Positions 32,307 through 39,181 of a DNA stretch of 64,000 bases are shown here, piece by piece. Numbering within the stretch: position 1 is the stretch's first letter; the number at the start of each line of letters is the position of its first letter. Source of the DNA: Palsa-883 sp963847615 (GTDB taxonomy: Bacteria; Pseudomonadota; Alphaproteobacteria; Acetobacterales; Acetobacteraceae); the NCBI GenBank assembly GCA_963847615.1, contig CAWKAN010000025.1, positions 248,001-312,000 on the forward strand. The letters run 5' to 3'. The position numbers and the translations under genes are program-made. The notes below the pieces were generated by a model. The model saw nothing but the letters and a program-made list of their open reading frames with translations. It did no database searches and was not told the DNA's origin.

Positions 32307-32888
32307 CTACGTTGGCGTTCGCTGGGCGCGGTGGTACTCGCGGTTGGGCATCATGTCGGTGCCCGAGGCCATGCGGTTCGACAGGTTGAAGAAGGCGATC
32401 GTCTCGTTCAGGTCGAACAGGTCGGACCGCGACAGGCCGACCGTTTTCACTGCCGCGCGGTCCGCGTCGTCGATCAGCCAGGGGGTCGTGGTCATCTTCC
32501 AGGCATAGTCGAGCATCGCCCGCTGCCGCGGGTCGAGCTGGGCGACGCGATAGTTCAGCGCCATCATCTCCCCCAGTTCCGGATCGCCGGACAGCACGCG
32601 CACCGCCGCGCCATGCGCCACCAGGCAGTAGTAGCAGCGGTTGGCGGACGAGACGACGACGGCGATCATTTCGCGCTCGAGCTTCGACAGGCCGGAGTCG
32701 GACAGCATGATCTCGTTGTACATCGCCATGAAGTTGCGTAGCCGTTGCGGCTTCAGGCTGTAGGTGCTGTAGACGTTCGGCACGAAGCCGAGCTTGTCGG
32801 CGCATTTGCGCCAGATGGCGCGCAGGTCGTCGTCCAGGCTTTGCGGGTCCGGCACGCCCAGCTTGGAGATATGATCCGGTTGCGGCAT
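32307..32888 (-). CDS. AhpD-like / carboxymuconolactone decarboxylase-family peroxidase-related protein
   Basis: The protein has 193 residues from 32888 (MPQPDHISKLG). The frame is open upstream, but that part reads as non-protein. The core LSKLEREMIAVVVSSANRCYYCLVAHG is the AhpD signature, with the redox pair Cys85-x-x-Cys88 and His92. The preceding RNFMAMYNEIMLSDSGLS fits the uncharacterised peroxidase-related subfamily. Members reduce peroxides or disulfide partners, and some remain uncharacterised. It is convergent with the FMN reductase and 179 bases upstream of the hydroxyacid dehydrogenase on the same strand. Confidence 0.9.
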   Translation of the reverse strand: MPQPDHISKLGVPDPQSLDDDLRAIWRKCADKLGFVPNVYSTYSLKPQRLRNFMAMYNEIMLSDSGLSKLEREMIAVVVSSANRCYYCLVAHGAAVRVLSGDPELGEMMALNYRVAQLDPRQRAMLDYAWKMTTTPWLIDDADRAAVKTVGLSRSDLFDLNETIAFFNLSNRMASGTDMMPNREYHRAQRTPT

Positions 32889-33067
32889 GGACCTTGTCCT
32901 TATCGCGCGCGATGCAGCGGGGTGAGACGCTTCGAGCCACCGGGGCTTTAGCCCGAATTGCTCCCGCCAGCCATTCCAGCCATGTGCCGTAATGGATAGC
33001 CGGGGCAAGGCCGGCCATCACGCCAGTGCCCCGGCAAGGGCATCACTGCATCAGCCCGGCACGCCTG

Positions 33068-34048
33068 TCAGGTCAGCACTTCCTTATTGATCACATTGCC
33101 CCGTCGCGGCGTGCCGTCAAGCACCGACAGGATGTTCTCTGCCGTCGCCACCGCCACGGCGGCCATCGCCTCGGTGGTCACTCCGGCCATGTGCGGCGCG
33201 GCGATCACGTTCGGCAGCTTGAGCAGCGGATTGTCGATCGGCGTCGGCTCCGCTTCGAACACATCGAGGCCCGCGCCGGCGATATGTCCGCTGGTCAACG
33301 CGGCGTGCAGCGCTTTTTCCTCGATGATGCCGCCGCGTGCGGTGTTGACGATGAACGCGCCCGGCTTCATCCGTGCCAACCGCGCCGCGTTGAACATGCC
33401 CAGCGTCTCCGGGTTCCGCGGGCAATGGATGCAGACGAAATCGACCGGCGGCAGCGCCGCATCGAGGTCGGTCACCTTGGTGCAGCCGGCGGCGGCGATC
33501 GGCCCGGCCGCCACATACGGATCGTAGACCAGCACCTGCATGTCGAAGCCGAGGCAGCGCTTCGCCGTGCGCGTGCCGATCCGCCCGAAGCCGACGATGA
33601 GGATCGTCTTGCCCGCCAGCTCCATCGGCAGCCCGGCGCGCGGATCGCGCCACTTGCCCTCGCGCACCTGCGCATCCAGCGCGCGGCCCTGCTTGGCCAG
33701 CGCGAGCATCATGTGCAGCGCCTGCTCGGCCACGCTGGTCGAGTTCGCGGTGCCGGTGGTCATCAGCGGCACGCCCCGCGCGGTCAGCGCCGGCACCTCG
33801 ACCGCGTCGTAGCCGACGCCGATGCGGGCGACGACCTGCATCACCGGCGAGGCGTCCATCTCGGCCTGCCGATACGGCGTGGCCCACAGCGCGATGCCCG
33901 CGGCGTCCGCCAGCAGCCCCAGCAGATCCGCCGGCGTGATCGCGGCGTCGTAGATCACCGTGTCGATGTCCTCGCGCGCGAGCAGCACGTCCTTGCCCTG
34001 CTGGTCCAGCAGGTGCGGCACCAGCACCTTCTTGCGGTTTGTCGCCAT
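33068..34048 (-). CDS. D-isomer-specific 2-hydroxyacid dehydrogenase
   Basis: The protein has 326 residues starting MATNRKKVLVPHLLDQQG. The cofactor domain has ILIVGFGRIGTRTAKRCLGF (GxGxxG) and the Asp in VLVYDPYV for NAD. Catalytic residues are visible: Arg in VNTARGGIIEE, Glu in GLDVFEAEPTP and His in IAAPHMAGVT. This is the family of D-lactate, glyoxylate and phosphoglycerate dehydrogenases. The length and the absence of a regulatory ACT domain argue for a catabolic enzyme rather than biosynthetic SerA. It follows the SDR with a 13-base gap, so the two are co-transcribed. Confidence 0.92.
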   Translation of the reverse strand: MATNRKKVLVPHLLDQQGKDVLLAREDIDTVIYDAAITPADLLGLLADAAGIALWATPYRQAEMDASPVMQVVARIGVGYDAVEVPALTARGVPLMTTGTANSTSVAEQALHMMLALAKQGRALDAQVREGKWRDPRAGLPMELAGKTILIVGFGRIGTRTAKRCLGFDMQVLVYDPYVAAGPIAAAGCTKVTDLDAALPPVDFVCIHCPRNPETLGMFNAARLARMKPGAFIVNTARGGIIEEKALHAALTSGHIAGAGLDVFEAEPTPIDNPLLKLPNVIAAPHMAGVTTEAMAAVAVATAENILSVLDGTPRRGNVINKEVLT

Positions 34049-34061
34049 GGCGGCGCGTTCC

Positions 34062-34835
34062 CTACAGTTTTCGTTCCAGGTTGGCGACGTAGCTGCGGTT
34101 CCAGGTCGGCGCCAGCATCACCTCGTTCATCACCACGTGCCGGGGCAGGCAGGCGATGTAGCGGATCAGGTCGCCGCAATCGGCCGGCTGCACCATGCGC
34201 GCCCGCGCCTCCGGCCCCACCGGGTTCGGCCGCTTGTCCAGGATCGGCGTCGCCACCTCGCCGGGCAGGAACACGGTGGAGCGGATGCCGTTGACGCATT
34301 CCTCCATGTTGATCGAGTGGCTCATGGCCACCACGCCGTGCTTGGCCGCGGTGTAGATCGGGCCGGAGAAGCCGCCGATGAAGCGCCCGGCCATCGAGGC
34401 GGTGTGGATCAGCACGCCGTCCTGCTGCGCGCGCATCAGCGGCAGCGCAACGACCACGCAATACAGCGCCGCCGACAGGTTGCCGTGCACCAGCTCGTCG
34501 ATCCCCGCCGGGGTCAGCTGGTTCCAATGCCGGTCCGTGATGTTCAGCCCGGCGTTGTTGACCAGGATGTCCAGCCGCCCCAGTGTGTCCTTGATGAAGC
34601 CGCCGACCTGCAGCACCTGCGGCGAGACCATCAGATCGGCCGGCTGCACATGCGCCGCCGCGCCGGTGGTGTTGGCGGCGGCGCGGATGCGCGCGGCGAC
34701 AGCCTCCAGCGGCGCCGGGCGACGCCCGGTCAGCACGATGGTGGCGCCCTCCTCGGCCAGCGCCAGCGCGGCGGCCTCGCCGATGCCGGTGCCGGCCCCG
34801 GTGACCCAGGCGACCTTGCCCGTGAGCTTGCCCAT
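34062..34835 (-). CDS. Short-chain dehydrogenase/reductase (SDR)
   Basis: The protein has 257 residues from the ATG at 34835. It has the classical SDR elements: the nucleotide loop TGAGTGIG (residues 12-19), NNAGLN in strand 4, catalytic Ser in HTASMAGR and Tyr/Lys in YTAAK. The stretch TGRRPAPLEAVAARI, with Arg-Arg after strand 2, suggests a preference for NADP. It may oxidise or reduce a small alcohol or ketone. It is the first gene of a two-gene minus-strand operon with the hydroxyacid dehydrogenase. A copy of the long-hairpin repeat lies just upstream. Confidence 0.92.
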   Translation of the reverse strand: MGKLTGKVAWVTGAGTGIGEAAALALAEEGATIVLTGRRPAPLEAVAARIRAAANTTGAAAHVQPADLMVSPQVLQVGGFIKDTLGRLDILVNNAGLNITDRHWNQLTPAGIDELVHGNLSAALYCVVVALPLMRAQQDGVLIHTASMAGRFIGGFSGPIYTAAKHGVVAMSHSINMEECVNGIRSTVFLPGEVATPILDKRPNPVGPEARARMVQPADCGDLIRYIACLPRHVVMNEVMLAPTWNRSYVANLERKL

Positions 34836-34913
34836 GTGCGTTCCCCTGTCGTGGCCGCTGCGGCCCGCGCGCATTCAACGGGGTCGTCGGGCAAGCCGCA
34901 AGAGCCGGCGCCT

Positions 34914-35076
34914 GGCCCGGATTTCGCACACTCTCGCGGGCGCTGGCTCGGTCCTTGCCGCCCCAAAGGCTTTTCGCGCCTTGCGAATACAACCGGTATT
35001 GGCGGCGGCGCGAAACGCCTTTGGGGCGACAATGCCCTTCGCCAGCATCCCGCAACAGTGTGCGAAATCCGGGCTA
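34914..35076. repeat. Long-hairpin repeat element, copy B
   Basis: This 163-bp element starts GGCCCGGATTTCGCACACTC and ends with the inverse ACAGTGTGCGAAATCCGGGCTA. The inner inverted repeat CCAAAGGCTTTTCGCGCC pairs with GGCGCGAAACGCCTTTGG around the centre TTGCGAATACAACCGGTATT. It sits between the SDR and the Rap1a/Tai-like gene. Its last bases supply the TAG stop of the latter, so the element has been built into the gene end. Confidence 0.87.
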
Positions 35077-35445
35077 CCTGCAGGGGAAGCGTTCGGCCAG
35101 GAAACGAAACAGCCCGCTGGTCGCCGGGTCGGCGCCGCGCGCGGGAACCGCGCGGACCCAACCGGCGAACTCGTGCAGGGTCACCTCGCGTTTGACGCCG
35201 GGCGGGATGCAGAACGGCTTGGTGGCGCCGGCATGGCGCAACTCGACGTCCACCGCGCCCTGCGCGAAGCCGTCGCAATAGTTCAACCGCATCGCGCCGC
35301 CCGGTTCGCGCGGATTGGCGCTGCACAGCTCGGCCAGGTCGCGCGCGGTGCGCGCGTGCAGGCTGGTCCCCTGCGCGCTGGCAGGGCCGATCCCCCAGGG
35401 CGCGACGATCAACGCGGCGGCGGCAAGCAGCGTGGTGGGCTTCAT
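35074..35445 (-). CDS. Exported Rap1a/Tai-like protein
   Basis: The protein has 123 residues with a clear signal peptide (MKPTTLLAAAALIVAPWGIGPASAQ, cleavage after ASA). The mature part has ARDLAELCSA, a second Cys in RLNYCDGFAQGAVD, a third in KPFCIPPGV and a fourth at the C terminus. This pattern matches the Rap1a/Tai family of small periplasmic proteins, first known as immunity proteins against type VI amidase effectors. No effector is next to it, so it is an orphan and may serve another role. Its stop codon lies inside repeat copy B. Confidence 0.75.
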   Translation of the reverse strand: MKPTTLLAAAALIVAPWGIGPASAQGTSLHARTARDLAELCSANPREPGGAMRLNYCDGFAQGAVDVELRHAGATKPFCIPPGVKREVTLHEFAGWVRAVPARGADPATSGLFRFLAERFPCR

Positions 35446-35610
35446 GCGGTGTCTCCTGGCGATGGCGGGAGGATATCAATTGGTTGATGGCACGATAAGG
35501 GCGGCGCGAGCGCAAGGCGGCACCCGCTCGTGGCCCGGCCGCGGGCCGGTCGGTCGCGCCGCGTGCACGTCGCCGCAAGGGCTGTTATGCTGGCTTCCGA
35601 AGAGGTTCGC

Positions 35611-35850
35611 ATGGACACCACGGTTGATGTGATCATCCCGGTTAACGCCGAGGCCGCCAGGGCGCTGGAAAGTCCCGCGCGACGGGAAGCGGCCGGTCGC
35701 TACCTGAGCGGTCTGCTGAAGGGCGGACGCGCCGCCGATGTGCTCGCCGAGGCGATTGCCGATGCCAAGCGCGAAGCCCGTGCCAGCGGCCTGACGGACG
35801 CGGACATCGATGCGGAAATCGCGGCCTGGCGAGCAGAGCGAACCGCTTGA
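35611..35850 (+). CDS. VapB-like antitoxin (probably orphan)
   Basis: The protein has 79 residues starting MDTTVDVIIPVNAEAARALES at 35611; an in-frame ATG at 35587 is possible. The N terminus is strand-like. The middle is a basic helix region (SPARREAAGRYLSGLLKG). The C-terminal half is acidic and helical (DVLAEAIADAKREARASGLTDADIDAEIAAWRAER), typical for antitoxins partnered with PIN-domain toxins. Its TGA overlaps the start of a short frame that reads like the beginning of a PIN toxin, the normal antitoxin-toxin layout. That toxin is truncated, so this is an antitoxin without a working partner. Confidence 0.72.
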   Translation: MDTTVDVIIPVNAEAARALESPARREAAGRYLSGLLKGGRAADVLAEAIADAKREARASGLTDADIDAEIAAWRAERTA

Positions 35851-35921
35851 TCGTCGTCGTTGACGCCTCGCTCTTTGTTTCTGCTGTCCGCAAGGTGACT
35901 AGCGCTCCCGAACAGGCGTAG
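35847..35921 (+). pseudogene. Truncated PIN-domain toxin (VapC N-terminal remnant)
   Basis: A 24-codon frame starts with TTG at 35847, overlapping the antitoxin stop. It reads LIVVVDASLFVSAVRKVTSA before PEQA and TAG. The opening strand with Asp (IVVVDASxxVSA) is the standard start of PIN nucleases, whose first catalytic Asp is here. The remaining ~110 residues and the other acidic residues are absent. Beyond the stop the DNA becomes AT-rich and belongs to the next gene, so a recombination or insertion removed the toxin body. Confidence 0.68.
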
Positions 35922-35944
35922 CCGCGTGCAGTGAGAGTACTCAA

Positions 35945-36835
35945 TCACGGACGATAGAAGCGAAGAAGGTCGGCATCGTTGAGATGGATTGTTTCTTTGA
36001 TCCAATCTGGTGGCACGGTGTGCCTGAATACAATCCCCGCATCGATCAAATAATTTTCGGATTTGTAACCCGGATATGCCATGCGATAGCCCCAAAGAGC
36101 CAGCATAGGATGGATAGGACTTGGCGGGTCGATGCCCGATGTGCCGTATGGGTTGCACGCGGCGAAGGCCAACTCTGCAGGGATGTGAACTTCAAACATT
36201 ATCGGTTTTCCGTGAGAGCGTAACATCTGACAACCGTCTGCACCAAAAAGATGATAGCCTACGTGTTTATCAAATTCTGACCCTTCTACTAGGTAATGAT
36301 TGAAACTGCGAGTTAAAGCTTCTGCAGATATTGTCAAGTGCACTTGTCCTTCCCGGTGCCCAGCGGCATTGCCTTGGCCATACCGTCGGAGGACGTCTGG
36401 GAGCAGCGGCTCGACCGCAGGCCATCTTGGGTGAGAAGAGAAAATGCGAGTCAATCGCATCGCACGACCTTCTGCGACTAAGGGACGAAGGCCTTGAAGT
36501 CGCACGGCCTGAATTTCTTCGGGATTCAAACGAGAGCCGTGAAACGCAACGAATGCTTGCGATTCCAACCACGCAGAGATTTTCCCAATGATAGCATCCC
36601 GACTACCAAAACCTAAAATTATATCTCGGGCATCTTCGATGTATTTGGGCTTAGCGTTAATGAGAATCGAGTCAATATTCGATGGTAATTCATTTATAAG
36701 AAGTGTCCGAAGAACAGTCTCCCAAGTTTCAGTGTGATCAAAATTTAGCGCTGAGTTTGTTGGTTTTCCGTTCCGAATTCGGATATTTCCGACGTTCCGC
36801 TCGTTGCCCGTCTTCCTTCCCGCGGATTTCCTCAT
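35945..36835 (-). CDS. Protein of unknown function, AT-rich and coupled to queC
   Basis: The protein has 296 residues and I do not recognise the family. It has a basic N terminus (MRKSAGRKTGNERN), then an acidic all-helical part. A striking central block is AFVAFHGSRLNPEEIQAVRLQGLRPL, followed by LTISAEALTRSFNHYLVEGSEFDKHVGYHLFG and FEVHIPAELAFAACNPYG. FHGSRL near the centre recalls the opening of ADP-ribosyltransferase-like folds, but this is only a resemblance. There are no membrane segments. The base composition is clearly more AT-rich than all neighbours. Its ATG overlaps the TGA of queC (ATGA), so it is co-translated, yet queC has normal GC. It was probably captured from elsewhere. Confidence 0.62.
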   Translation of the reverse strand: MRKSAGRKTGNERNVGNIRIRNGKPTNSALNFDHTETWETVLRTLLINELPSNIDSILINAKPKYIEDARDIILGFGSRDAIIGKISAWLESQAFVAFHGSRLNPEEIQAVRLQGLRPLVAEGRAMRLTRIFSSHPRWPAVEPLLPDVLRRYGQGNAAGHREGQVHLTISAEALTRSFNHYLVEGSEFDKHVGYHLFGADGCQMLRSHGKPIMFEVHIPAELAFAACNPYGTSGIDPPSPIHPMLALWGYRMAYPGYKSENYLIDAGIVFRHTVPPDWIKETIHLNDADLLRFYRP

Positions 36836-37572
36836 GACTTACACTCAGCTGCCAGAAAGTTTGCCCGCCACCGCTCCCAGCCCCCCGCGCGCAACGCGCA
36901 CGCCGGGCAGCTGCCGCAGCCGTAGCCCCAGTCGTGCAGCCGCGTCCGATCGCCCAGGTAGCAACTATGCGTGCCGGTGCGGATCAGCTCCACCAGCGCC
37001 GCGCCGCCCAGCCGCTGCGCCAGCGCCCAGGTCGCCGCCTTGTCGCGCCACATCAGCGGCGTCTCCAGCACGAAGCGGCGCTGCATCCCCAGGTTCAGCG
37101 CCAGCTGCATCGCCTTGATGGTGTCGTCGCGGCAGTCCGGGTAGCCGGAGTAGTCGGTCTCGCACATTCCGGCGACGATGCGGCGCAGCCCGCGCCGCCA
37201 GGCGATCGCCGCGGCATAGGTCAGGAACAGCAGGTTGCGGCCGGGCACGAAGGTGTTGGGCAGCCCCTCCGTGGTCATCGCGATCGCGGTGTCGCTGGTC
37301 AGCGCGGTGCTGCCGACCGCGGCCAGGCCGGATGCCATGTCCACCAAGTGGTCCTCGCCCAGCCGGGGCCCCGAATCCCGCATCGCCGCCAGCCCGGCGC
37401 GCAGCGGCGCGCGGCAGGCCAGTTCCACCGCGTGGCGCTGGCCGTAGGCGAAGCCCACCGTCTCCACCTGGCGGTAGCGCGCCAGCGCCCAGGCCAGGCA
37501 GGTCGCGCTGTCCTGGCCGCCGGAGAACAGCACCAGCGCGCCGCCCTGCCCCCGCTCTCTGTCTTCCGTCAT
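36832..37572 (-). CDS. queC: 7-cyano-7-deazaguanine synthase (QueC)
   Basis: QueC makes preQ0 from carboxydeazaguanine with ATP and ammonia in queuosine biosynthesis. The protein has 246 residues from 37572 (MTEDRERGQGG). It has the ATP-pyrophosphatase loop SGGQDS (17-22), then FAYGQRH. FVPGRNLLFLTYAAAIA and the zinc ligands in CGSCPACALRAGG, with the earlier HSCYLG, complete the family. All are present, so it is functional. No other que gene is beside it. It is transcribed divergently from moeB with only 22 bases between the starts, so promoters must overlap. The AT-rich unknown gene is translationally coupled behind it. Confidence 0.95.
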   Translation of the reverse strand: MTEDRERGQGGALVLFSGGQDSATCLAWALARYRQVETVGFAYGQRHAVELACRAPLRAGLAAMRDSGPRLGEDHLVDMASGLAAVGSTALTSDTAIAMTTEGLPNTFVPGRNLLFLTYAAAIAWRRGLRRIVAGMCETDYSGYPDCRDDTIKAMQLALNLGMQRRFVLETPLMWRDKAATWALAQRLGGAALVELIRTGTHSCYLGDRTRLHDWGYGCGSCPACALRAGGWERWRANFLAAECKS

Positions 37573-37594
37573 CGGCGCACTATATCCTACCCGC

Positions 37595-38413
37595 ATGGAC
37601 CTCGACTTCAGCGAAGATGAAATCCGCCGCTACTCGCGCCACATCCTGTTGGGCGAGGTGGGCGGCACCGGCCAGGCCAGGCTGAAAGCCGCCAGGGTGC
37701 TGGTGATCGGCGCCGGCGGGCTGGGCAGTCCGCTGGTGCTGTATCTGGCCGCGGCCGGCGTCGGCACCATCGGGATCGTCGACGACGACCGGGTGGAGCT
37801 GTCCAACCTGCAGCGCCAGATCGCCCACACCACGGCGGGGATCGGCACGCCCAAGGTGGAGTCCGCGGCCACCGCCGCCACGGCGATCAACCCCACCGTG
37901 CGGATCGAGCCGTACGCGCTGCGGCTGGCCGCCGACAACGCCCTGGCGCTGATCGGGCGCTACGACATCATCTGCGACGGCACCGACAACTTCGCCACCC
38001 GCTTCCTGGTGGCCGATGCCTGCGCGCTGGCGCGGCGCACCCTGGTTTCCGCCGCGGTGCTGCGCTTCGAGGGCCAGCTCTCGGTGTTCAAGCCGCATGC
38101 AGGCAGCCCGTGCTACCGCTGCCTCTACGGCGAAGCGCCGCCCGAGGGCACGGTGCCGACCTGCAGCGAGGCCGGCGTGCTGGGCGCCGTCACCGGCGTG
38201 ATGGGAACCCTGCAGGCGACCGAGGTGCTGAAGGAGATCCTCGGCATCGGCGAGATGCTCGCCGGCAAGCTGCTGATCTGGGACGCGCTGGCCACCCGCT
38301 TCCGCACCGTGCGGCTGCGGCCCGACCCGTCCTGCGCGCTGTGCGGACCGGCGGCGACGATCAAGGACCTGTCGGCACATCGCGACGCCGCGGCGCCCAC
38401 CTGTGCCGTCTGA
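37595..38413 (+). CDS. moeB: Molybdopterin-synthase adenylyltransferase / ThiF-MoeB-family E1-like enzyme
   Basis: The protein has 272 residues from the ATG at 37595. It has the adenylation loop GAGGLGSP (39-46) and the Arg finger region RVELSNLQRQIAHTTAGIG. The Asp loop is CDGTDNFATRFLVADAC. Zinc cysteines lie in CYRCLYG and CALCGP, and the catalytic Cys in VPTCSEAGVLG. The protein activates the C-terminal glycine of a sulfur carrier such as MoaD or ThiS as acyl-adenylate. The lack of a rhodanese domain distinguishes it from MOCS3-type fusions. The next gene overlaps its end by 11 bases, so the pair is coupled. Confidence 0.92.
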   Translation: MDLDFSEDEIRRYSRHILLGEVGGTGQARLKAARVLVIGAGGLGSPLVLYLAAAGVGTIGIVDDDRVELSNLQRQIAHTTAGIGTPKVESAATAATAINPTVRIEPYALRLAADNALALIGRYDIICDGTDNFATRFLVADACALARRTLVSAAVLRFEGQLSVFKPHAGSPCYRCLYGEAPPEGTVPTCSEAGVLGAVTGVMGTLQATEVLKEILGIGEMLAGKLLIWDALATRFRTVRLRPDPSCALCGPAATIKDLSAHRDAAAPTCAV

Positions 38414-38786
38414 CCCGCTCGGCATCCTGCTGCTGTCCGGCGCACATGACCGCGCGCACTACGCCTTCGTGCTGGCCACCGCCGCCGCCGCGATCGGCCG
38501 GCGCGTGGTGGTCTTCGCCACCAATGCCGGCTGCCACGCGCTGCTCGCCGATTGGTCGGGCCTGACCGAGGCGGCCCGCGACGCGCGCATCCGGGCCGCC
38601 GGCGTCGCCGGGCTGGACGAACTGCGCGAGGCCGCCGCCGCCCTGGACATCGCCCTGATCGCCTGCGAAGCGGGGCTGCGCGCCGAAGGGCTGGAGGCGG
38701 CCACGCTGTATCCCGGCGTGCGCACCGCCGGCGTGGTGACGTTCCTGTCGGAAGTCGGCGCCGGCCAACTGGTGGCCATCGGGTGA
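38403..38786 (+). CDS. DsrE-family small protein
   Basis: The protein has 127 residues starting GTG at 38403, inside the moeB end. It reads LGILLLSGAHDRAHYAFVLATAAAAIGRRVVVFATNAGCHALLADW, then GVAGLDELREAAAALDIALIACEAGLRAEGL and VRTAGVVTFLSEVGAG. The alternating strand-helix pattern, the conserved AHYA opening and a Cys near IALIACEAGL match DsrE/DsrF-like peroxiredoxin-related sulfur-relay proteins. Given its coupling to moeB, a role in passing sulfur to the thiocarboxylate system is likely, though not proved. Its stop lies inside the left end of the composite repeat copy 2. Confidence 0.75.
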   Translation: MPSDPLGILLLSGAHDRAHYAFVLATAAAAIGRRVVVFATNAGCHALLADWSGLTEAARDARIRAAGVAGLDELREAAAALDIALIACEAGLRAEGLEAATLYPGVRTAGVVTFLSEVGAGQLVAIG

Positions 38787-39094
38787 ACGCAGCAAGGGCG
38801 GGGCTTCGCCCCGGACCCCACCAAGGGGCGCTGCCCCTTGGAACCCCGCCAAGGGCGGAGCCCTTGGAACCCTTCACCGGGAGTGTGGGGAGGGGGCGGG
38901 GGCGGGTGGGCGAGGCAATGGGGCGCCGTCCGGCATGCCGGACGGCGCCCCATTGCCTCGCCCACCCGCCCCCGCCCCCTCCCCACACTCCCGGTCATGG
39001 AGTTCCAGAGGCCGCTGCCTCTGGTGGGGGTCCAGGGGGCAAAGCCCCCTGGCGGGGTTCGGGGCGGAGCCCCGATCTTGCCTTCGTTCACCCG
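38780..39094. repeat. Composite palindromic repeat, copy 2 (complete)
   Basis: This 315-bp element in the spacer 38787-39181 is bounded by CGGGTGAACG (38780) and its inverse CGTTCACCCG (to 39094). In order it holds hairpins CGGGGCTTCGCCCCG (38799-38813), AAGGGGCGCTGCCCCTT and CCAAGGGCGGAGCCCTTGG, the 120-bp perfect palindrome, then CCAGAGGCCGCTGCCTCTGG, CCAGGGGGCAAAGCCCCCTGG and CGGGGCGGAGCCCCG (39060-39074). The left half is marked by the GGACCCCACC linker and the right half by TGGGGGT. No protein frame is credible. It is MITE-like in shape but has no visible transposase. Confidence 0.88.
38876..38995. repeat. Perfect 120-bp palindrome
   Basis: From 38876 to 38995 every base of the left half pairs with the right half, with the centre between 38935 and 38936 (CCGGCATGCCGG) and no spacer. 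The arm starts ACCGGGAGTGTGGGGAGG and passes through GGGCGGGGGCGGG to GGCGCCGTCCGGCA. It forms the middle of composite repeat copy 2. A loopless palindrome of this size is expected to extrude as a cruciform or be deleted during replication. Confidence 0.93.
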
Positions 39095-39181
39095 ACTGCC
39101 CCGCGGCCGGATCGGTTGGTGCTTGACGGCCGCGTCGGCAAGGCTGCCCAATGGCGACGGGAACGAAAGCGGGAGGGGACG

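Noticed and set aside
38799..39074. Small protein frames inside the composite repeats
   Set aside because: The frames come from the hairpin units, differ between copies and would be repeat-encoded nonsense.
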